From Streptomyces sp. YS415 (GTDB taxonomy: Bacteria; Actinomycetota; Actinomycetes; Streptomycetales; Streptomycetaceae), in the NCBI RefSeq assembly GCF_023544665.1, contig NZ_JAMJFL010000023.1:1-64000 (forward strand): a stretch of DNA of 64,000 bases, read 5' to 3'. Positions 50,917 to 60,187 of the stretch are shown piece by piece (the first letter of the stretch is position 1; each line of letters begins with the position of its first letter). The notes under the pieces were generated by a model. The model saw only the letters and a program-made list of their open reading frames with translations. It was not told the DNA's origin and searched no databases. The translations under genes and the position numbers were made by a program.

Positions 50917-51951
50917 CTACTTGGCCCGGTCGAAGTCGATCGCGCTGTACGCCCGCAGCTTGCTCAGCCGGTGCTCGGAGTCGATCCGCCGCACCGTCCC
51001 CGACTTCGACCGCATCACGATCGACTCGGTGACCGCGGAGTCCGCCCGGTACCGCACACCCCGCAGCAGCTCACCGTCGGTGATGCCGGTGGCGACGAAG
51101 AACACGTTCTCACCCTGGACGAGGTCCTCGGTCGTCAGCACCCGGTCGAGGTCGTGCCCGGCGTCGATCGCCCGCTGCCGCTCCTCGTCGTCCTTCGGCC
51201 ACAACTTGCCCTGGATGGTGCCGCCGAGGCACTTCACGGCACAGGCCGAGATGATCCCCTCCGGCGTACCGCCGATGCCGAGGAGCATGTCGACGCCGGT
51301 GCCCTCGCGCAGGGCGTAGATCGAAGCCGCGACGTCACCGTCGGAGATCAGCTTGATGCGCGCGCCGGCGTCCCGGATCTCCTTGATGATCCCCTCGTGC
51401 CGGGGCCGGTCGAGGATGACCACGGTGACGTCCTCCGGCGTGGACCGCTTCGCCTTGGCGACCCGGCGGATGTTCACCGACACCGGCGCGTTGATGTCGA
51501 CGAAGTCGGCGGCCTCGGGCCCGGTGACCAGCTTGTCCATGTAGAACACGGCCGACGGGTCGAACATCGCCCCGCGCTCGGTGGCCGCGAGGACGGCGAT
51601 CGCGTTCGGCATGCCCTTGGCGGTCAGCGTGGTGCCGTCGATCGGGTCGACGGCGATGTCCACCTCGGGTCCGGTGCCGTCGCCGACCCGTTCCCCGTTG
51701 AAGAGCATCGGCGCCTCGTCCTTCTCGCCCTCACCGATGACGACGACGCCGTTCATCGAGACGGTGGAGACGAGGGTCCGCATCGCGCGCACCGCGGCAC
51801 CGTCGGCGCCGTTCTTGTCACCGCGCCCGACCCAGCGGCCCGCGGCCATGGCGGCTGCTTCGGTGACCCGGACGAGTTCCAGGGCGAGGTTGCGATCGGG
51901 GGCCTCGGAGGGGACATCGAGCTCGGACGGCAAGTGATGATGTTCGGTCAT
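50917..51951 (-). CDS. glpX: Class II fructose-1,6-bisphosphatase
   Basis: A 344-residue metal-dependent phosphatase of gluconeogenesis. It has the acid cluster VDIAVDPIDGTTLTAKG and VVVIGEGEKDEAPM, plus GIGGTPEGIISACAVKCLGG, typical of GlpX. Actinobacteria use this class as the main FBPase. The ATG lies at 51951 with a divergent DUF4245 gene about 126 bases away. The family and reaction are certain. Confidence 0.96.
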   Translation of the reverse strand: MTEHHHLPSELDVPSEAPDRNLALELVRVTEAAAMAAGRWVGRGDKNGADGAAVRAMRTLVSTVSMNGVVVIGEGEKDEAPMLFNGERVGDGTGPEVDIAVDPIDGTTLTAKGMPNAIAVLAATERGAMFDPSAVFYMDKLVTGPEAADFVDINAPVSVNIRRVAKAKRSTPEDVTVVILDRPRHEGIIKEIRDAGARIKLISDGDVAASIYALREGTGVDMLLGIGGTPEGIISACAVKCLGGTIQGKLWPKDDEERQRAIDAGHDLDRVLTTEDLVQGENVFFVATGITDGELLRGVRYRADSAVTESIVMRSKSGTVRRIDSEHRLSKLRAYSAIDFDRAK

Positions 51952-52077
51952 CGGAGCGCACCTTTCTGATACGACGACGGCCGGATGAGGGTGATGGCCA
52001 CGACTCTATCGTCAGGCCTGCAGAATGAGCAGGGGGCCCCACGGATGAGCGGACCGGGCACCTGCGACGATAGGGGC

Positions 52078-52602
52078 GTGGCAGGTACGAACGCTAAGCA
52101 GAAGTCGGTCCGCAACATGGTCCTCTCCCTCGCGGTGACCATCCTGGCGGCGGGGGTCGTGTACCTCTTCATCCCGCACGAGGAGTCCGCCCCGGACCTC
52201 AAGCGGGTCGACTACCGGGTGGAGCTGCTCACCGCGCGCCGCGCGGCGTCCTACCCCGTGGTCGCCCCCGAGGGGCTGGCCAAGGAGTGGAAGGCGACCT
52301 CGGTGCGGTTCCGGGGCGACGAGTCCGACGCCTGGCACCTCGGCTTCCACGCCCCGGACGGTGAGTACGTCCAGATCCGGCAGTCGGCGGCGCGGAAGGT
52401 GAAGCCGTTCCTCGACGACGCCACCCAGGGCGCCCGTGCGACGAAGGCCACCCAGGAGGTCGACGGCACGACGTGGACCCGCTGGACCGGCGGCCGCTAC
52501 GACGCGCTCGTGCTGCAGGAGGACGGGGCGACGACGGTCGTGGCGGGCACGGGCTCGTTCGCGCAACTGGCGGAGATGGCGGGTGCGCTGAAGGCGGAGT
52601 AG
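52078..52602 (+). CDS. DUF4245 membrane-anchored protein
   Basis: A 174-residue protein with one N-terminal membrane helix (NMVLSLAVTILAAGVVYLFI) and an extracytoplasmic domain (VDYRVELLTARRAASYPVVA, GTTWTRWTGGRYDALVLQED). The family is widespread in actinobacteria beside glpX and has no known function. GTG 52078 is preferred, with TAGGGGC upstream; an in-frame ATG at 52045 with CAGGGGGC upstream is also possible. A strong terminator follows 24 bases after the stop. Confidence 0.85.
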   Translation: MAGTNAKQKSVRNMVLSLAVTILAAGVVYLFIPHEESAPDLKRVDYRVELLTARRAASYPVVAPEGLAKEWKATSVRFRGDESDAWHLGFHAPDGEYVQIRQSAARKVKPFLDDATQGARATKATQEVDGTTWTRWTGGRYDALVLQEDGATTVVAGTGSFAQLAEMAGALKAE

Positions 52603-52625
52603 GCCCGGCCGCACACGCAATCACG

Positions 52626-52655
52626 AAGGCCCCCGGCGTGCTGCCGGGGGCCTTT
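52626..52655 (+). terminator. Hairpin terminator after the DUF4245 gene
   Basis: AAGGCCCCCGGC / GCCGGGGGCCTT is a perfect 12-bp stem around GTGCT, followed by T. It separates this gene from the convergent nitroreductase gene. Confidence 0.85.
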
Positions 52656-52684
52656 GTCATGGGTGCCGCTCAGTGGGGGGCCGC

Positions 52685-53275
52685 TCAGACGGTCGTGACG
52701 ACCTCGTCGTAGGACAGCCGCGGGGAGCGCGGGAACCAGGCGTCGGGGCCCGGCTTGCCGATGTTGACCACCATCAGCGGGGTGTGGTCGTCGTCCAGGA
52801 ACTCCTTGCGGACGCCCTCGAAGTCCAGACCGGTCATGGGGCCGGCGGCCAGGCCGGCGGCGCGGACGCCGATGATGAAGTACGCGGCCTGGAGGGCGGC
52901 GTTCAGCGTGGCGGAGCCCTCGCGGACCGGGCGCTCGGCGAAGAAGGCGTCCTTGGCTGCCGGGAAGTGCGGGAAGAGCGAGGGCAGTTCCTCGTGGAAC
53001 TCGTTGTCCGCGGAGAGGATCGCGACCAGCGGGGCGGCGGCGGTCTTGGCCTGGTTGCCCTCGGCCAGGTGCTGCACCAGGCGCTCGCGGGCCTCGGGGG
53101 AGCGGACCAGGGTGACGCGCAGCGGCGACTGGTTGAAGGCGGTGGGGCCGTACTTGACCAGGTCGTAGATCGCCTGGACCTGCTCGTCGGTCACCGGCTC
53201 GTCGGTGAAGGTGTTCGCGGTGCGGGCCTCGCGGAACAGCAGGTCCTGGGCGGCGGGGTCAAGAACGAGAGACAT
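52685..53275 (-). CDS. Nitroreductase-family protein, RutE-like (malonic semialdehyde reductase)
   Basis: A 196-residue flavoprotein of the nitroreductase fold. RTANTFTDEPVTDEQVQAIY and KYGPTAFNQSPLRVTLVRSP match the FMN-binding start of RutE/HadB-type members, and GPMTGLDFEGVRKEF matches the end of the family. RutE reduces malonic semialdehyde to 3-hydroxypropionate in pyrimidine breakdown, but no rut genes are nearby, so here it may serve general aldehyde or quinone reduction. ATG 53275. Confidence 0.88.
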   Translation of the reverse strand: MSLVLDPAAQDLLFREARTANTFTDEPVTDEQVQAIYDLVKYGPTAFNQSPLRVTLVRSPEARERLVQHLAEGNQAKTAAAPLVAILSADNEFHEELPSLFPHFPAAKDAFFAERPVREGSATLNAALQAAYFIIGVRAAGLAAGPMTGLDFEGVRKEFLDDDHTPLMVVNIGKPGPDAWFPRSPRLSYDEVVTTV

Positions 53276-53386
53276 GGGTGAACCTTCTCGGGGTGTACGT
53301 CGGATCCGGGCGCCGGATCGGCTGACACGTCAACCATATGCGAGTGAAGTTCAACGTTCAACAAAAACGGGAGGAGGGTGATCCGC

Positions 53387-53460
53387 TTCACAGGATCACG
53401 GGTGCTCACATTCGCACGATCAGGGGTGACTCACCTTCGCAGGATCAGGGGTGACTCACT
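53387..53460 (+). repeat. Three ~25-bp tandem repeats at the 3' end of xseB
   Basis: Copies at 53387-53410, 53411-53435 and 53436-53460 follow the unit TTCGCAGGATCAGGGGTGAC plus TCAC. The rightmost copy includes the xseB stop codon (TCA on the plus strand, 53456-53458). Copies two and three differ at two positions. Confidence 0.85.
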
Positions 53461-53683
53461 CGCCCTCTGGCGCCGCCTCCTCCTCCGCAGCCAGTGCCGC
53501 GTCCAGCCTGGCCCGCGCGCCGTCCAGCCAGCGCCGGCACACCTTGGCCAGCTCCTCCCCGCGCTCCCACAGCGCCAGGGACTCCTCGAGCGTCGTGCCG
53601 CCCGCCTCCAGCCGCCGTACGACCTCGATCAGCTCGTCCCGCGCCTGCTCGTAGCCGAGCGCCTCATCCACCTTGCTGGTCAT
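53456..53683 (-). CDS. xseB: Exodeoxyribonuclease VII small subunit
   Basis: A 75-residue helical protein with the family pattern LGYEQARDELIEVVRRLEAG and LEESLALWERGEELAKVC. It binds the large subunit XseA, encoded nine bases upstream, to form the single-strand exonuclease that acts in both directions. The end of the gene lies in a short tandem-repeat block. Size and order are as in other actinobacteria. Confidence 0.95.
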   Translation of the reverse strand: MTSKVDEALGYEQARDELIEVVRRLEAGGTTLEESLALWERGEELAKVCRRWLDGARARLDAALAAEEEAAPEGE

Positions 53684-53692
53684 GCACTCACC

Positions 53693-54901
53693 CTAAGCAT
53701 CGACTCGGACAGTGAACTCACCCGCGGAGACCCGCGCCCGCAGCACCTCGTCGCCGCCGACCTCGTCCGGATCCCGGACCACATGCCCGTCCGCCTTCTG
53801 CAGCACGGCGTACCCCCGCTTCAGGGTCGCCGCCGGGGACAGGGCCACCACGCGCGCGTGCGTGTGCGTCAGCTCGGAGTCGGCGCGGTCCAGGAGGTGG
53901 CCGAGGGTGCGGCGGCCGCGGTCCAGCAGGGCCGCGACATGATCGGCGCGCTCGTCGATCATCCGGTGCGGGTCCTCCATCGACGGCCGGCCCAGCGCAT
54001 TGGCCAGCCCGCGCTCCTCCCGCTCGAGGTAGGCCGCGACACAGCGCCGGGCCCGCCCCTGCAGCATCCGCGCCCGCTCGTACTCCTCGCCCACGTCCGG
54101 TACGACCTTCTTGGCGGCGTCGGTGGGCGTGGACGCGCGCAGGTCGGCGACGTGGTCGAGGAGGGGGTTGTCGGGCTCGTGCCCGATCGCGGAGACCACC
54201 GGCGTACGGCACGCGGCGACCGTGCGCACCAACTGCTCGTCGGAGAACGGCAGCAGGTCCTCCACGCTGCCCCCGCCGCGGGCCACGATGATCACGTCGA
54301 CGTCGTCGATCTCGTCGAGTTCCTTCACCGCCTGCACGACCTGCGGCACCGCGTGCACGCCCTGCACGGCGACATTGCGCACCTCGAAACGGACGGCGGG
54401 CCAGCGGTGCCGGGCGTTCTCCATGACGTCCCGCTCCGCGGCCGAGGCCCGGCCGCACACCAGCCCCACGAGCTGCGGCAGGAACGGCAGCGGCTTCTTG
54501 CGCTCCGCCGCGAACAGCCCCTCGGCCGCCAGCGCCTTCTTCAGCTGCTCCAGCCGCGCGAGCAGCTCGCCGACCCCGACCGGCTTTATCTCGGTGGCCC
54601 GCAGCGACAACTGCCCGCGCGGGGCGTACCACTCGGGCTTCGCCAGGACGACGACCCGCGCGCCCTCGCTCACCACGTCCGCCACCGCGTCGAAGACCTG
54701 CCGGAAACAGGTGACGCTCACGGAGATGTCGTACGACGGGTCCCGCAGCGTCAGGAACACCACCCCGGCGCCCGGCCGGCGGGAGAGCTGGGTGATCTGC
54801 CCCTCGACCCACACCGCCCCGAGCCGGTCGATCCACCCGCCGATGAGCCGCGACACCTCACCGACGGGCAGCGGGGAGTCCGCGGACGTGTTAGCAGCCA
54901 T
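53693..54901 (-). CDS. xseA: Exodeoxyribonuclease VII large subunit
   Basis: A 402-residue nuclease subunit. An OB-fold (VWVEGQITQLSRRPGAGVVF) leads into the catalytic region with VIIVARGGGSVEDLLPFSDE, VVSAIGHEPDNPLLDHVADL and RASTPTDAA, then a long coiled coil that holds XseB. ATG 54901 is preferred over ATG 54931 because TACGCT lies seven bases before it, fitting a leaderless transcript, and no ribosome site precedes either. xseB follows at once. Confidence 0.94.
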   Translation of the reverse strand: MAANTSADSPLPVGEVSRLIGGWIDRLGAVWVEGQITQLSRRPGAGVVFLTLRDPSYDISVSVTCFRQVFDAVADVVSEGARVVVLAKPEWYAPRGQLSLRATEIKPVGVGELLARLEQLKKALAAEGLFAAERKKPLPFLPQLVGLVCGRASAAERDVMENARHRWPAVRFEVRNVAVQGVHAVPQVVQAVKELDEIDDVDVIIVARGGGSVEDLLPFSDEQLVRTVAACRTPVVSAIGHEPDNPLLDHVADLRASTPTDAAKKVVPDVGEEYERARMLQGRARRCVAAYLEREERGLANALGRPSMEDPHRMIDERADHVAALLDRGRRTLGHLLDRADSELTHTHARVVALSPAATLKRGYAVLQKADGHVVRDPDEVGGDEVLRARVSAGEFTVRVDA

Positions 54902-55000
54902 GTCCGTGAGCGTAACCGCAGGCACCGACATCGAATCGTCGTCGTGAGTGCGGCGGCGAAGTGCGGTGTGCGGCGGCGCTGCCCGGGCTCCACCCGGCGC

Positions 55001-56374
55001 TCACCCCACCCCCTTCGACTCCCGCCCCCGCTGCGCCCCCAGCACCACAACCCCCACCCCCAGCCACACCGCCCCCACCACCTGAGCCGCACCCGACGCC
55101 TCCACGATCACCGTGATCGTGATGGCCGCGCCCGCCACCGGCATCAGCACATGCCGCCACCAGATCACCAGCCCCGCGCGGCGGCGCACCGCGAACCAGC
55201 CCACCACGCTCGCGTGCAGCAGCGTGAAGGCGGTGAGGGCGCCGATGTCGACCACCGAGACGAGGTGATCCATGCCGTCGTCGCGGCGGGCCGCCCAGAG
55301 CGCCGCGGCCAGGGTGACCGCGGCCGCGCAGAGCAGGGCCGGCCGGGGAACCCCCGTGTCCGTCCTCGCCAGCACGCGGGGCAGGCGCCCGGCGCGGCCC
55401 ATCGCGAACAGGAGACGGCCGGCCGCCGCCTGTCCGGCCAGCGCGGCGAACGCGGCGCCGATCGCCTTGCTCGCCGCCACCAGATCGTGCAGCCAGGTCC
55501 CGACCGATGCGTCGACGGCGTCGTAGAAGGCCGAGCCCTGCTTGGCCGGCTCGGCGGCCAGCTGTGCGGAGGACGTGGGTTCCAGCAACGCCACCAGGTA
55601 GGTCTGCGCCATGAAGAGGATGCCCGCGAGCGCCAGGCAGAACAGGACCGCCCGCGCCACCTTCCGCGAACCGCCGGTGACCTCCTCCGCGAAGGAGGCG
55701 ATGGCGTCGAAGCCGAGGTAGGACAGGACCGCGATCGACACCGCCCCGAGCACCGCCGACAGCGCGAAGGCGCCCTGCGTGCCGTCCCCGGACAGCGGCG
55801 ACAGCCACCCCCGCTCGGCGCCGTCCCGCGCGAGGACCACGACCGCCGACACCACGAAGACCAGCAGGACCACGATCTCCAGGGCCAGCACCAGAAAGCC
55901 CACGCGGGCCGCGGGCCGTACGCCCCACAGGTTCAGCAGCGTCGTCACGACCACCGCGATCGCCGTCCACACCCAGCGCGAGACCTCCGGGACCAGCGCC
56001 TCCATGGCGATCCCGGAGAAGAGGTAGGCGACCGCGGGAATCAGCAGGTAGTCCAGCATCGCCATCCAGCCCGCGATGAACCCCGCCCGCGGCCCGAGCC
56101 CCGCCCGCGCGTAGGCGAACACCGAACCCGCCTGGGGGACCACCCGCACCATCTGGGCGTAGCTGAATGCGGTGAACGCCATCGCCACCGTGGCGACGAG
56201 ATAGACCAGCGCGACCGCCCCGTGCGACCTGGCGTCCAGCGTGCCGAACACGCCGACCGGGGCCATGGGCGCGATGAACAGCAGCCCGTAGACCACCAGG
56301 TCCCGGAAGCCGAGGCTGCGCCGCAGACCGGATGGTTCCGCCTCGGCCGAGGAGGCCGTACCGATGTCGGACAT
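55001..56374 (-). CDS. APC-family amino acid permease
   Basis: A 457-residue membrane protein with about twelve helices. It has the APC motif near the first helix (LVVYGLLFIAPMAPVGVFGT), VPQAGSVFAYARAGLGPRAG and SYLGFDAIASFAEEVTGG. It should import an amino acid or amine by proton symport; the substrate is unknown. ATG 56374 is the natural start, since the frame upstream overlaps the divergent ispH gene. It ends 100 bases before xseA begins. Confidence 0.92.
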   Translation of the reverse strand: MSDIGTASSAEAEPSGLRRSLGFRDLVVYGLLFIAPMAPVGVFGTLDARSHGAVALVYLVATVAMAFTAFSYAQMVRVVPQAGSVFAYARAGLGPRAGFIAGWMAMLDYLLIPAVAYLFSGIAMEALVPEVSRWVWTAIAVVVTTLLNLWGVRPAARVGFLVLALEIVVLLVFVVSAVVVLARDGAERGWLSPLSGDGTQGAFALSAVLGAVSIAVLSYLGFDAIASFAEEVTGGSRKVARAVLFCLALAGILFMAQTYLVALLEPTSSAQLAAEPAKQGSAFYDAVDASVGTWLHDLVAASKAIGAAFAALAGQAAAGRLLFAMGRAGRLPRVLARTDTGVPRPALLCAAAVTLAAALWAARRDDGMDHLVSVVDIGALTAFTLLHASVVGWFAVRRRAGLVIWWRHVLMPVAGAAITITVIVEASGAAQVVGAVWLGVGVVVLGAQRGRESKGVG

Positions 56375-56412
56375 GCCGCAAGTGTCCGGAGCTGTCCTGC
56401 CCGGCGCGATCT

Positions 56413-56439
56413 TTGACCCGCCGAACGCGGCCTTACGAT
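56413..56439 (+). promoter_or_regulatory. Promoter for a leaderless ispH transcript
   Basis: TTGACC (56413-56418), a 15-base spacer and TACGAT (56434-56439) lie seven bases before the ATG at 56447. Transcription would start at or next to the A of the start codon. Confidence 0.5.
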
Positions 56440-56446
56440 GGGACGC

Positions 56447-57448
56447 ATGACTGCTTCGCCTGGCCGCCGTGTCCTGCTCGCCGCCCCCCGGGGCTACTGC
56501 GCGGGTGTGGACCGCGCCGTGATCGCCGTCGAGAAAGCCCTGGAGCAGTACGGGGCCCCCGTCTACGTCCGGCACGAGATCGTGCACAACAAGTACGTCG
56601 TGCAGACCCTGGAGCGCAAGGGCGCCGTCTTCGTCGAGCGGACCGAGGAGGTCCCGCCCGGCAACATCGTGATGTTCTCGGCGCACGGCGTCGCCCCCGT
56701 CGTCCACGAGGAGGCCGCCCGCGGCCGGCTCGCCACCATCGACGCCACCTGCCCGCTCGTCACCAAGGTGCACAAGGAAGCGGTCCGCTTCGCGAGCGAG
56801 GACTACGACATCCTCCTGATCGGCCACGAGGGCCACGAGGAGGTCATCGGCACCTCCGGCGAGGCCCCCGAGCACATCCAGCTCGTCGACGGCCCCGAGG
56901 ACGTCGCCAAGGTCGAGGTCCGCGACGAGTCGAAGGTCGTGTGGCTGTCCCAGACCACGCTGAGCGTCGACGAGACGATGGAGACCGTCGACGCCCTCAA
57001 GGAGAAGTTCCCCCAGCTCATCTCCCCGCCCAGCGACGACATCTGCTACGCCACCCAGAACCGCCAGCTCGCGGTGAAGCAGATGGGCGCCGAGGCCGAA
57101 CTGGTCATCGTGGTCGGCTCGCGCAACTCCTCCAACTCCAAGCGGCTGGTCGAGGTCGCCAAGCTCGCGGGCTCCCGCGAGGCCTACCTGGTGGACTTCG
57201 CGAGCGAGATCGACGAGGCCTGGCTGGAGGGCGTCACCACGGTCGGCGTCACCTCCGGCGCCTCCGTCCCGGAGGTCCTCGTCGAGGAGGTCCTGGAGTG
57301 GCTCGCCCAGCGCGGCTACGGCGATGTCGAGCTGGTGAAGGCGGCCGAGGAGTCGATCACCTTCTCTCTGCCGAAGGAGCTGCGCCGGGATCTGCGCGAG
57401 GAGGCCGCGGCCCTCATCGCGGAACGCACCGGCACCTCGCCGGCGTGA
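56447..57448 (+). CDS. ispH: 4-hydroxy-3-methylbut-2-enyl diphosphate reductase (IspH/LytB)
   Basis: A 333-residue iron-sulfur enzyme, last step of the MEP isoprenoid pathway, making IPP and DMAPP. The three cluster cysteines are in PRGYCAGVDRA, DATCPLVTKVH and DDICYATQNRQ; HEIVHN and HGVAP supply substrate contacts. ATG 56447 is chosen over ATG 56438 because of the promoter position. Its products feed UppS, encoded 28 kb away in this window. Confidence 0.96.
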   Translation: MTASPGRRVLLAAPRGYCAGVDRAVIAVEKALEQYGAPVYVRHEIVHNKYVVQTLERKGAVFVERTEEVPPGNIVMFSAHGVAPVVHEEAARGRLATIDATCPLVTKVHKEAVRFASEDYDILLIGHEGHEEVIGTSGEAPEHIQLVDGPEDVAKVEVRDESKVVWLSQTTLSVDETMETVDALKEKFPQLISPPSDDICYATQNRQLAVKQMGAEAELVIVVGSRNSSNSKRLVEVAKLAGSREAYLVDFASEIDEAWLEGVTTVGVTSGASVPEVLVEEVLEWLAQRGYGDVELVKAAEESITFSLPKELRRDLREEAAALIAERTGTSPA

Positions 57449-57477
57449 CTGTCAGTCGTTCGTCGTAGCGTAGAGCC

Positions 57478-58221
<744 letters not shown>

Positions 58222-58222
58222 G

Positions 58223-58798
58223 TCACACCGGGGGCCGGTTCCTGGCCACCCGGTGCCGCATCTGACGCACCTTGCGCACGGTCACGATCACACCGGTGAC
58301 CAGGGTCCCGCCGTACAGCCACCCGGCCTGGGTGGCCAGTGCCGTGAACAGGCCCATCAGCCGGTCGCCGGTCCCGTCCCCGCCGTCGGCGACCGGCACC
58401 AGACCCAGCGCGAAGGCGATGGGCACGACGATGACCGCGGTCACCAGGTCCGCCCGGCGCACCCATGCCGCGGTCAGGACGCACACCGGCAGGAACAGCA
58501 CGCCGTAGACCGTCAGCGACGACCCGAACAGCAGGGCGACCAGGCCGCCGAGCGTGAGCATCAGGGCGGTGCAGAAGAGTCCGACGCCCAGGCCGGTGAG
58601 GCGCGGGTTCGGCATCCGGCGCACCGCCTGCACCCACGGGGGCGGCGGCCGCCGGGCGGCGGCGGGGCGGCGGGGGGCGTCGGCGCGGGCCGGCGACCCC
58701 GGGGCGCTGCCCCTGGCCTGCGGGGGCAGCGGCGGGGTCCCGCGGCGCGTGCCGTGCTGCTGCCCGTACTGCGCCGGGCGCGTCCTGTGTTGCTCCAC
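58223..58798 (-). CDS. Small four-helix membrane protein of unknown function
   Basis: A 191-residue protein. The first ~60 residues are disordered and rich in Pro, Arg and Ala; four membrane helices follow (about 68-90, 95-112, 118-136, 155-175), with short loops. It resembles DUF6542-type actinobacterial proteins. No function is known. It converges on ppgK with a one-base gap and is divergent from ychF. Confidence 0.8.
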   Translation of the reverse strand: MEQHRTRPAQYGQQHGTRRGTPPLPPQARGSAPGSPARADAPRRPAAARRPPPPWVQAVRRMPNPRLTGLGVGLFCTALMLTLGGLVALLFGSSLTVYGVLFLPVCVLTAAWVRRADLVTAVIVVPIAFALGLVPVADGGDGTGDRLMGLFTALATQAGWLYGGTLVTGVIVTVRKVRQMRHRVARNRPPV

Positions 58799-58905
58799 CG
58801 GACCAACTTAGGTCTGTTTATGTGTCGAATCGGCCTTCAGACACGCCGAGGGGCGGACCTTGGCCAAGCGTTCGATACGTCGCCGATGGCGGGCGGGGCA
58901 CGCCG

Positions 58906-58911
58906 TAGACT
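58906..58911 (+). promoter_or_regulatory. Likely -10 element of ychF
   Basis: TAGACT is a good Streptomyces vegetative -10 and lies 56 bases before the GTG start of ychF. No clear -35 was found. Confidence 0.4.
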
Positions 58912-58966
58912 GGTGGATCGGCCCCCTCGGCCGCCAGTCCTCCACTCACGTACGGGAAGTCGCAAC

Positions 58967-60055
<1,089 letters not shown>

Positions 60056-60076
60056 CGCCTCGCGTGTGAAGGACTG

Positions 60077-60107
60077 TGCCCGACCCGCTTCTCCGGCGGG
60101 TCGGGCA
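60077..60107 (+). terminator. Intrinsic terminator after ychF
   Basis: TGCCCGACCCGC / GCGGGTCGGGCA is a perfect 12-bp stem around TTCTCCG, followed by TCTGTTTTTG. It lies 22 bases after the stop. Confidence 0.88.
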
Positions 60108-60187
60108 TCTGTTTTTGTCCGCGAAGATCCCCGCCGCCCGCTCGCGGTCGGGGAGGATGCGGGGACTGCGAGAGAGGGGCGGGGCGC

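Noticed and set aside
53378..56416. A 1012-codon open frame on the plus strand opposite xseB, xseA and the permease
   Set aside because: Antisense shadow with no recognisable domain; the three minus-strand genes explain the region.
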